A stretch of DNA of 64,000 nucleotides from Cricetomys ansorgei (lineage: Eukaryota; Chordata; Mammalia; Rodentia; Nesomyidae). The translations under genes were made by a program, and so were the position numbers. Location of the stretch: positions 8,872,001 to 8,936,000 of the forward strand of contig JAMJFZ010003581.1 in the NCBI GenBank assembly GCA_026225945.1, given 5' to 3'. Below the pieces are notes generated by a model. It saw only the letters and a program-made list of their open reading frames with translations, was not told the origin of the DNA and did not search any database. This document shows positions 1-8,600 of this stretch, one piece after another (positions within the stretch are counted from its first letter, which is position 1; the number at the start of each line of letters is the position of its first letter).

Positions 1-108
1 ACTGTTGTGAGTTGTATGTAAATATCCGATATGCAGATAGTCTTAGGTAACCCCTGTGAAAGGTTAGATCTCCAAAGGGGTCCTGACCCATAAATTGAGA
101 ATCACTGC
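1..108 (-). mobile_element. URR1-type hAT DNA transposon relic, cut by the window edge
   Basis: The sequence runs in the opposite orientation to the fuller copy at 14146-14363, sharing 'gtaaatatc-gatatgcag', 'cccctgtgaaa' and the terminal 'ttgagaatcactg'. URR1 is a non-autonomous rodent hAT-Charlie family. Confidence 0.8.
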
Positions 109-1177
109 CTTAAGGCTTTATCAGGGGAAAGGGTGAAATTTAAATGTTTTAACTTCTAGTCTGGGTCCTTCACAGTACCTTCAACGTGCCCTAGACTACA
201 TGGCCAACTACCGTGTTCCCAAAGATCTTGGCCTGGTTTCTGAAGGCACCAGCAGCCAGTGATCAGAATGATCCAGTCCCCTTTCCCACCATCTTGTCAC
301 TTATTTATAGCAAACAGCAGAAACCATTTTAAGTTTGCCAGAATCATGCATGAAACAGCAGATACAAGGTGCTGCCAGAAAGCCCCGTGGGGGACAGGCA
401 CGGCCCAAATACACACTTTGTGACCTCTCTCAGAGCTGTCAGATGTCCATCTGGGAGATGGCTCTTTTCTCTCTTCTATGCAATCAAGCCACTCATCATT
501 TATTCCCCCAACCATTTCGCATTACTATTAATGATAAGATATACCATACCACACTCCGAAGAACTGATGAAGACCATGTTATACAGGATCAGAATAAACT
601 GGTTGAGGGCTCTTTGCCCTAAACTTACTCCCCTCCAATGGGCCAGGTATATATATCTGCTCAAGAATCTGACCACAGGCAGCCCAAATACCTACACGTT
701 TTGGAGGCAGAATTAAAAATAGATGGGTAATCATGGTTCTATCTGGAGGGCAGTTTTATCCCTCTGGGGATATTGGCAAGGCCTAGAATAATTTTTTTAA
801 TTACCACTATTGGTATCTAGAGGGGAGATGTCAGAGATAGCTGCTAAAGATCCTTAAGTTCTAGCTTCCACACAAACAAAAAGACCCAGCTCAATAAATG
901 CTAGGCCTGAGACTAAAAGCCACGAATTAAAGGAAGGCTAAGATATGAGAGCAACATACCAAGAACAAATGCAACAGAATAGATCCCCAGGTGGAAAAAG
1001 GAACTGGGTAATCCAGGAAGTTCTAGATCAGACAGACAAAAGGGGAGATACTGAGTCTGGGTCGCTCTCATTCAGAAGGTCTCGTCAAGGTGGCATTCCA
1101 CAGCCCGCAATGCTTGGACCAAAAGCTGTCCAAGGAACTTCCTACCAGGATCCATTGTCCCAACTCTTCAGTCCTAC
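109..1177. other. BYSL: BYSL intron 2 (part), nothing recognised
   Basis: This is the 5' part of the intron after BYSL exon 2, up to the URR1 relic. I see no SINE, exon or other named element. The open frames of 70-115 codons here resemble no bystin sequence and cross no plausible splice sites. Confidence 0.7.
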
Positions 1178-1340
1178 CTGATGGGAGGGTTCTTGTTCAT
1201 GAACATTTCAATGGCACGCTCATCTTCAGGGTCCACAAGCACCTCTGCTTGGTGGTCTACCCCAGTCATTTTGGCTGCCTTCTCCAGGGTAGGCCATTCC
1301 TCATCCTCATCATCAGATCCACCCTGTGGCACTCCTAACC
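1178..1340 (-). CDS. BYSL: BYSL coding exon 2
   Basis: This 163-nt exon has acceptor TTTTAG|GGTTAGGAGTG at 1341/1340 and donor ATCAG|GTAGGAC at 1178/1177. It encodes residues 88-141, with the acidic SDDEDEEW patch and the conserved [17 protein letters not shown] segment. A second AG lies 5 bases inside the exon; using it would break the frame, so the outer acceptor was chosen. The last two bases (AG) begin an Arg codon completed in exon 3, off the window. Confidence 0.93.
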
Positions 1341-4300
1341 CTAAAAGGGGAAAGATAAAATGATGAGTATGGTGGACAGGGGCTTCTGGCTCAGTTCACT
1401 TCTGCCATGTACTGCATGCCTGAGGTGCCTGAGATACACATGTGCACAAGGAAGGAGAGATTTACAAACTATCTTTCTGTCCCCGGAGACCTGGGATCTT
1501 GCTTGAGAGACAAAAATACAACACATGAAACAAAGAGATAGTGATGCCAGAAAATAATGGTTGACATGCCATCCACAGGGATCCAGAAGGACCCATTCTA
1601 TACAGGTTCTGCACATGTATAACCTGGTTAGCCCAGATAACCTCAAGAAATAGGTACTATCACTATATCCAGTTAAATTTGGGACAGAAAAGTTGACGTG
1701 CCCATAGCAGGCAGTTTGGATCCTGACTGTGCCTTCTTCTCCACTATGCTGCTTGCTCAGTAACGCTGTATCATGTGCTAAAATTAAAACCATGGTAGAG
1801 GCAGTGCATACACAGGCACTGAGGTGAGTAGGGAGGGTGAGGAGGCTTTGGGAGGGCAATTTGGGAGCAAGAGTGTGTTCCATATCCTGGAAAAGGGCTT
1901 TAATATTATTAGAGTGTTGGGCACTAAGGAGCCAGAGCCAGAAATAGGACCATAGGTCCAGGAAGGAAAAGTAAAGCCAACCTAGAAGGCCCCAAAGGCT
2001 AGGAAGTGTGGTTCAGACACTAATCAACCAATAAATCTAAATTACTAACTTAGTAATTTAGTCAAGGATGACCTGGAATTCCTGGTTTTCCTGTCTTCAC
2101 ATGCACCACAATGACTAACTTTGAACTCTTGACTTTTTAAAACATTTTTTATTTTGAGAGACAGGGTCCAACTGTGCAGCCTTGGCTGGTATGGAACTTG
2201 TTCAGAATCAGATTTGCCTGTCTCTTCTTCCTGAGTGCTGGGATTAAAGTCATGCGCCAACACACCTAGCTGACTTTTGAAAAGCCACACATAGCTGACA
2301 AAGCATCTGGAAAAGAGTCTAATAAGCCAAAGAAATTGAAATATTACACAGTAACAGGTCTTTTGCAACAGCAGTGGACTCAGGGTACAAGGTAGAGCTC
2401 AGGAGAGAACTTGTATAAGCATGTCCCGTTAGAGAACCAAGCTTTGTTTTAGATTTATTTATTTTATGTGCATGACTGTCCATCTACATGAAGGTCTGTG
2501 CGCCACAAGTGTGCTTGGTGCCTAAAGAGGCCAGATGAGGGCATCTGATCCCTTGGAATTGGAATTATAGACAGCTGTGGTCTGCCATGTGAATACTGAA
2601 ACCAAGAACACATGTTCTTTAAGTGCTGAGCCGTCATTCCAGCTGAGAACCAATTCCTGAAGGCTTTTCCTCCGTTCTCTACACATATGTCATGGCACGC
2701 ACATGCACACAAAATAAATAAATGTTAAAAAACAAAAAAAAGTGCTACAAAACAAATAGAGAGATTAGGAAATGGATCTTAACATTTGTGAGGTAGGTAT
2801 TTTATTTTTTATCGTGTGTATGCTGATAATCTTGGTTTTTTTTTTTTTGTTTTTTTTTTGAGACAGGGTCTGGCTGGGACCTGGGGTTAGCTGATTAGAC
2901 TGGCTGCCCAGTGAGCACAAGAGATTTGTCTTCAACTCCCTAGCTCTGGGATTACAAGCTGCTATGGTTCAAAGTCACGGCCTCATGCTTTCAAAGCATG
3001 TACTTTACCAACTGAATTATCTTATCACCTCCCTAGTTTGTTGTCAGACCAGGAACGTAGGCAGACCAAACAGGATGTCATTGCTGTCTGTTGAATGGAC
3101 CACCCAGGTTATAGAATACAAATTACAATGCTATCACAGTGATCCAGGGACGATTGTGGTAGATTAAACAGGAAGATGTTCCCAGTTAATGGAAAGTGAT
3201 CTGGCTTTGGACATATTCTGAAGATAAAGTAATCATAATTTGCTGATATAGAGTGAGAAAGAGGAGCCAAGATTCTGCCTTAGCAGTGCTAACAGACTCC
3301 ATAGAACAAGTAGAGAAGTTTGGGGAGGTCACAATTTCTGTTTTGGGCACAATAAATTAGAGATAAATACTAGTCTTCACTTGGAGATGACAGGTAGACA
3401 GCTGAATGTAAGGATGTGAGTTTCCTGGAAGAGCTACGTCTAGGAGAAAAAGCTGGGAGTAGTCATCAAATAAGATGACCTCAAACTGTGGAATTTGCTG
3501 ACTGCAATGCAGGACCACCAAACAACTCAAGGCCTGCTTTGGTCACAGAGCAAGTTCAAAGTCAGCAGGAGCAACTTAAGGAGACCCCGTCTCCTTCTCC
3601 TCTTCCTCCTTACTGGGTTTTCTGAGACAGGGTTTCTCTGGCTGTTCTGGAACTCACTCTGTAGACCAGGCTGGCCTCAAACTCATAGACATCTGCCTAG
3701 TGCTGGGATGAAAGGCATGCGCCACCACTGCCCGGTTCAATTATGTCAATACTGCTTCTTCTTTTTTTTTTTTTAAGGACAAATAAGAATGGCAGATTAA
3801 GCAACTGGAGGTCAACAACAGTTTCACAACAGTTTCTCCCCAGTGAGACAAATATTAAGCACCTTTCCATTCATCTTTACTCCTTTTTTTGCTTCTAAAT
3901 AATACTGTTTTCCCTCCATCACTGAACATTTCCCATTTGCTTTTCAGGTTTTAGAAGGACATGGAACCCTTTAGAATTAATACACACACACACACATATG
4001 TATATATATGTATGCATATATATACATATATGTGTGTATATATATTTTTATACATATATTTTCAACAGGAATATATTCATTTTCTCTCTAGTGAGACAGG
4101 GCTATACCACGTAACTCTGGCTGATCTGGAACTCACTGTGTAGCCCAAGAGGACCTTCTACCTTCTCTTTCTATCTTAGCTTCTCCGGTGCTGGGATTAC
4201 AGGCTAGCACTGCCTATTTAATGTTCTATGCCTTGGGCTAGACTTCCATTACTAACAAGAGAGGCGAGTATCTTTTATTTCTGTATCAGAACTGCCTAAA

Positions 4301-5109
4301 CTCTTAGCACAGTGTTGTGCTTTTAGCTTCGTATAAAATAATTGTTTTTCGCACTGTTGGGAAAAGGACGTTTTGTATTGTCTGCAGGTGTTGGTTTCTG
4401 TGGGGGACGTTTGATTGCTCATGATCTGCACCTGAGGCGTTAGGCATCAATAAAAACACCTGTGCTCAGACGCTTGGGGTTCCACGGTAGAGTATGGCAT
4501 TGGCCATGACGGTGCTTCTCTTGGTTGAGGTCTGGCAGGATTTGCACCAATGAATATGCCTCTTTGTCATTCTTGATGAGCCATCACAGCAGCATAACAA
4601 CTACAGCACAGTTCAAAGAATTACACAGCTAATCCACAAATACTTCACGAGCCCAAGAGAACAAATACTAGAAAAAATTAGATCACTTCCAGTTGGCTTA
4701 ACTCTTGAGGTTCCCGAAGTCAGGCTTGGTAGTGAAGGACCACGCGGGGAAGTAAAGCCACCCCTTCTTTTTAATTCCAACCCAGCATCCGGATGGTCGG
4801 AGTTAACCGGACCCAACCCTCCACTCCACCCCTTCCTTGTCACTCACCCAGCCGCGTGGCACGCTCTCGCGGCTTTACCGGCAGGTCTCCAGTCCCGTGC
4901 TCAGTCTCGAGCTCCTCCTGCTGCTGCCGAGCCTGCTGCAAGATCCGTCTGCTCAGCCGGGGTCCCACATACTCTTCCTCTTCGACCCCGCGTCCCCGCC
5001 GTTTGTCTCGGGTCCCCATGCGCACTGCGTCCCCAGCCAGAATCTGCTCGGCCAGAGGTGCATGCTTCTCCTTACTCCCGGCCCCACGGGCCGCCTTGAA
5101 TTTGGGCAT
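1178..5109 (-). CDS. BYSL: Bystin, first two coding exons (partial gene)
   Basis: Bystin is the animal homologue of yeast Enp1, a nucleolar factor needed for 40S subunit maturation; it was also described as a partner of trophinin and tastin in trophoblast adhesion. The coding parts seen are exon 1 (5109 down to 4848) and exon 2 (1340 down to 1178), joined in phase to give about 141 residues of a family about 435 residues long. Visible features are the N-terminus MPKFKAARG, the strongly conserved [20 protein letters not shown] block (about residues 44-65), and an acidic [15 protein letters not shown] stretch (about 94-108). The bystin domain proper is encoded off the left edge. The start is the only ATG matching the family N-terminus. 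It lies head to head with MED20. Identity is certain from the family sequence; the missing exons cannot be judged. Confidence 0.97.
1625..1755 (-). mobile_element. MIR relic
   Basis: Antisense and heavily diverged. It keeps the order typical of reversed MIR: 'aataggtactatcactat', 'gggacagaaaag' (degraded from a 'gaggaaactgag' core) and 'gcaggcagtttggatcctgactg'. This ancient mammalian SINE predates rodents. Confidence 0.5.
2143..2275 (-). mobile_element. B1 SINE
   Basis: A reversed B1 starting with an 'attttgagagacagggt' head and ending 'gtgctgggattaaagtcatgcgcc-acacacctagct'. It is about 15-20 percent diverged by eye. Confidence 0.85.
2446..2725 (-). mobile_element. B2/B3 SINE with A-rich tail
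   Basis: Reversed copy: 'agatttatttattttatgtgcatg', then 'gaggccagatgagggcatctgatccc', then 'gtgctgagccgtcattccagct'. The 2700-2750 A-rich stretch with AATAAATAAATG is sense-like and may belong to a second tail. Confidence 0.75.
2855..3040 (-). mobile_element. B4-like SINE
   Basis: A poly-T run and 'gagacagggtctggctggg' give way to 'ctctgggattacaagctgct' and then an ID-like end ('atgctttcaaagcatgtactttaccaactgaattatc'). That B1-plus-ID order is what B4 elements show. Confidence 0.55.
3610..3737 (-). mobile_element. B1 SINE
   Basis: Reversed B1 with 'gagacagggtttctctggctgttctggaactcactctgtagaccaggctggcc' and the end 'aaaggcatgcgccaccactgcccgg'. About 15 bases before the terminal box are missing. 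Confidence 0.9.
3979..4060. repeat. CA/TA compound microsatellite
   Basis: A (CA) run passes into alternating TATA/TGTA and back to TGTGTATATA, so the tract is nearly its own reverse complement and could form a hairpin or cruciform. Confidence 0.9.
4091..4218 (-). mobile_element. Diverged B1 SINE
   Basis: Reversed B1 with 'gtgagacagggctatacca-gtaactctggctgatctggaactcactgtgtagcc' and a 'ggtgctgggattacaggct' end. It lies immediately after the CA/TA microsatellite. Confidence 0.65.
4848..5109 (-). CDS. BYSL: BYSL coding exon 1
   Basis: The exon opens at the ATG at 5109-5107 and runs 262 nt (87 codons plus one base). It ends at a consensus donor, CTGG|GTGAGTGAC, at 4848/4847. It encodes the basic N-terminal region that ends PRERATRLG. 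The last base gives a phase-1 junction that is completed by exon 2. Confidence 0.96.
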
Positions 5110-5143
5110 TTTTTTCCTCGAGAAACTTGCCCACAAGAGTTTA

Positions 5144-5149
5144 CACGTG
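5144..5149. promoter_or_regulatory. Canonical E-box CACGTG
   Basis: It lies 35 bp upstream of the BYSL ATG, in its probable 5' UTR or core promoter. BYSL is a reported MYC-responsive ribosome-biogenesis gene, so this is a reasonable site for MYC/MAX; binding is inferred. Confidence 0.5.
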
Positions 5150-5173
5150 TGAAGCCGGCTAAAAGTCGAGAGC

Positions 5174-5183
5174 GCGCATGCGC
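5174..5183. promoter_or_regulatory. NRF1 palindrome
   Basis: A perfect GCGCATGCGC, the core of the NRF1 consensus typical of housekeeping bidirectional promoters. Confidence 0.65.
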
Positions 5184-5220
5184 CTTGTATTCCGGTGCCC
5201 AAGAGGTCTCTGAGGGATCA

Positions 5221-5236
5221 CAGCGCCCCCTGGCGT
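5221..5236 (-). promoter_or_regulatory. CTCF-like core motif
   Basis: The stretch CAGCGCCCCCTGGCGT reads as reversed CTCF core (CCAGGGGGCGCTG on the minus strand). It is flanked by ETS and YY1 boxes and lies between the two start codons. Confidence 0.6.
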
Positions 5237-5621
5237 TCGGAGGCCGGAAGTTCCACGTAGGCCGCCATCTCTTGAAGAGCTCCGGGACCTGGAGCAGGGT
5301 TTCCAAACTCTCAGGCAAACTCCTTGTCTGGAGAGGTGGATGTCCGGGTCACATTTTCCAGAATTCATGAATGTAGCCTCGAGTGTCTTGTCAAAGCGTT
5401 GCGAGACTTGGGGGCGGAGCCGAGCCCATGACGCACTAGAGGCGTCACCGCTAGACTACCCGGACACGCCCAGTTCCGGTGGTCGCCCCGCCCTGGCGCT
5501 CAGTATTAACGTATTTCCGGAGCGCGTTCTGTGACCGTACACTCTGCTAGGTGGTTGCTGCGTCCGTGGTCCTCTCGATTCTCTGAGTCGGTGTGTTTGG
5601 GGGTGCTTTTGACCCTACGCC

Positions 5622-5635
5622 ATGGGAGTGACTTG
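5622..5635 (+). CDS. MED20: MED20 coding exon 1
   Basis: Only 14 coding bases (ATGGGAGTGACTTG) precede a GTAGGA donor. The ATG has an acceptable context (ctacgccATGG, G at +4). The tiny exon is confirmed by the in-frame join to exon 2, giving MGVTCVSQ; it is too short to be found as an open frame on its own. Confidence 0.95.
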
Positions 5636-8600
5636 GTAGGACTGCAAAGGCTTCTGTGGGCAGAGTTTGGGGTTATGAAGGCGTCAGTGAGCCTGTAGTG
5701 GCCCCGGGAGGGACGTCGGGAAGGTTCTCGTTCCTCGCGGGCTGACCAAGATGTCCTCGGGTTTTGTGGATCAGGGACACCTTGTGAGGCCTCTTCCTTC
5801 CCAGACGCACTCCTGTGACAAAGCGAGGGCTTCGTCCCAAGAACCTGTCAGGAGTTGCTGTTCTTTGTTTTCCTTGGTACATCTTCCTGTTCGTGAGGCC
5901 ATAGTACTGTCGTGAGTGGGACCCAAAGATTGGATTTCTGGATTAGTAGTTATTCACAGACAGAGATAAAAAGGGGCGCGAGAATGAAGTGACTTTTACA
6001 TTTTGCTTGCAGTTTTATCAGCCTGGCTTTAAATTGGCCACTTTAATATTGGGTCTACTGACAGAAGGAGGGGAAGGGAGCTAGCTGTTTGGAGTTTGGA
6101 GATCGGGGTTCCAGGCGAATTAACTATTGAGAAACCACTTTATACGTTCTTTGAGCTAGTTTTGATCGGCTTTTTATCTCAAACACGTTTTAAGTCTCAC
6201 TTGGATAAACTGGTGGTTGGTAAGGTCTGCATAATGTGCTTTTCTGGGCACTAATTCCAAAGTGCTAGGTCTCAGAACTTTAAAAAGTCTTGGTAGTGGT
6301 GCTCATCATTCCAGTTAGGCCTAAAGGCCAGCGCACGTGAAGTCAGGGGCCACAGGTTTGTTCCGTGAAAGGTGTGTGTGGGAAGTACTTCACAGCGCCC
6401 AGGCTCCTGCAGGCTTTTTAGTGACTGTGCTTGCCCACAGTTGACACCAGGGGCCTCATCTCAGTCTTCTACTCTACTGCAAGGAATATCTGTCAGTAAT
6501 AGATCACAGCACAGTCACTGAGCCCTAGAATTTCCTCATCCTCCATCCTTGTTTATGGGCTGTGTAGCCCAGAGTGGTCTATAACTTATAATCACCTGCT
6601 TCTCCCCCACTGCATTCTGTGATTGCAGGAGTGCTCTACCAATGCCTGCCGGCTCCGGGTTCTTTGGACAGAGAAGGCAGTCCCTGGGAAAAGGGCTTCT
6701 TGCCTACTGGTGTCAGTTCAACTTTTGCAGAATCCCAGAATTCCTGTCACAGTGTCAGTGTAGTGATTCTGTTCTGTTTCATTATATTGCTTATTGTTGG
6801 TTTTTCTCCTACAGAGAACAGTTTTTAGTAACTGTAGGGTTCTCCCTTGATGGATTTATCTACCTGATTGATTGAAAAGTAACACAGGGTGTCCAAAACA
6901 CTGTAGTTTTGAAAGTTTTTACTGTTTTATAACGTTAAATCCCATCTGTGTTATTTATTCACTGTTCAAGAAATAGGCGTCAGCCAGGCGCACTGTTGTA
7001 ATTCCAGCACATGGGAGTCCAAGGCAGAAGGATTGCTAAACGTGTGAGATGCGGGCTAATGTCGTGAAGTCCAGATTAGCACTGGCGGCAGCGGGAGTCA
7101 CCTGACTCCAACAAACATTCAATCACTCTCATTAAAAATATTTTAGCACAGCGTTGCCTTGTCAGGTGTAGTTGCACACGTCTTTAATTCTAGTACTCAG
7201 GAAGCAGAGGCAGGCAGATTCTGAGTTCAAGGCCAGCCTGGTCTACAGTTCCAGGACAGCCAGGGCTGCACAGTGAAACTCTGTCCTGAAAAACAAAAAC
7301 ATTAAAATAAAATTTTATAAATATTCATAGGCCACCACATCCTTAGATGCAGTCTAGGAGAGTGGTTAAAGTGCACAGATAAGCCGGTTGTGGCTTTGAA
7401 TCTTGGTGATATCTATTAACTGTGTGGCCTTGTACAGACTGTTTAGCCCTTGTATTTCAGTTTCCCCATTTGCAGTAAGTTGATATAGGACAGGACCTTT
7501 CCTGGGGCCATTGGAAGATTCAGTCAAACCATCTGTAGGTGCATGCCTTTAATCTTAGTATTTGAGAGGCAGAGGCAGGCAAATCTCTGAGTTTGAGGCC
7601 ACCCTGGTCTACATAGTGAGACTGTCTCAAAAAAAAAAAAAAGTCTAAAGACCTACTGATCCTGCACAATAATCACCTACTACTCCATGGGGAAGCCATA
7701 GGATAAGGTGGAGATCTCGAAAATAATTGAAGTTCCTTTTTAAAATTTTTATTAATTGTAATTATATACAGGTGCCTAGAGGCCAGGAGAATTGGATTTG
7801 CCAGGGCTGGAGTTATGAGCAGTTATGAGCCACGTGATGTTGTTGCTGTGAATTGAACTCAGATCTTCTGAAAGAGCAGTACATGCTCTTAACTGCTGAG
7901 CCATCTCTCTAGCCCCCATAATTGAAGCTATTGCACAGACTGTTACCTCTCTTTCTCAAGACTTTTGCACTCCCGAGGCCTGCTTTCTCTTTGTTCTTAG
8001 TGCTGTTAAGTGGAATTCTATTGTGATAGTGGGAAAGTTCTATCTGGAATCTCCAGAGCATTATCCACCAGCCTCCTGTGGGATACCTGACAGAAGCAAC
8101 TTACGATAGTCTTTATTTTGGCTCATTGTTTGAGCCAAAATAGCATCAGCGCAGAGAAGGCATGGTGAACAGGAGCATGAGATAGCTGGTTACATTGTGT
8201 CCATAGGAAGGAGAGGGAGGGAGAAATGTCATGCTTAGCTGTTTTATTCACACCTCAATTAATTAAATATTGAATTTCACAGACATGATCAGGAGGTTTA
8301 AGAAATAGGTCTCAGCCAAGTATTCCCCTTTAATTCCAACACTTGGGAGGCCAAGGCAGGCCTATTAAAAGTGTAAGGTCAGCTTAGGCTATTGTAGTGA
8401 ACTCCAGATCAGAGTTGGCTGCAGTGTGAGACCCTGTCTCCAACAAATAATCAATGATTCTAGGTCCTATCAGGTTGACAGCATACACCATCAATCATAT
8501 TCACTGTATAACTCAATGTGTACCTTTATACTACCTAAAGTCATCACTTAAATGTTGATATACATGCCTTACTTGGGGAATGCTGGTGTGGTAGGAAGCT

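Larger units (their letters stand above)
1341..4847 (-). other. BYSL: BYSL intron 1
   Basis: This 3.5-kb intron is bounded by GTGAGT and TTTTAG on the minus strand. It holds an antisense MIR, five rodent SINEs and a CA/TA microsatellite, listed separately. The part from about 4220 to 4847 next to exon 1 has no recognised repeat. Confidence 0.9.
5110..5621. promoter_or_regulatory. Bidirectional BYSL/MED20 CpG promoter
   Basis: Only 512 bp separate the BYSL and MED20 start codons, so both 5' UTRs and both core promoters lie here. The segment is CpG-rich with no TATA box at a sensible distance. Visible motifs are an E-box CACGTG (5144-5149), the NRF1 palindrome GCGCATGCGC (5174-5183), a CTCF-like core (5221-5236), GCCGGAAGT for ETS factors (about 5243-5251), GCCGCCATCT for YY1 (5261-5270), a GGGGCGGAG Sp1-type box (about 5410), and TTCCGG boxes at about 5473 and 5516. 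The head-to-head arrangement matches the known human locus. Exact start sites cannot be placed by eye. Confidence 0.85.

Noticed and set aside
1..1177. Further BYSL exons left of exon 2
   Set aside because: No minus-strand frame matches the next bystin segment (TLADIIMEKLTEKQTE...), so exon 3 must lie outside the window.
1341..1883. 180-codon minus-strand open frame next to BYSL exon 2
   Set aside because: It lies in BYSL intron 1, includes an antisense MIR, and ends exactly at the splice acceptor; bystin sequence has no such extension.
4837..5370. 177-codon plus-strand open frame across the BYSL start
   Set aside because: It is the antisense shadow of BYSL exon 1 and the CpG promoter.
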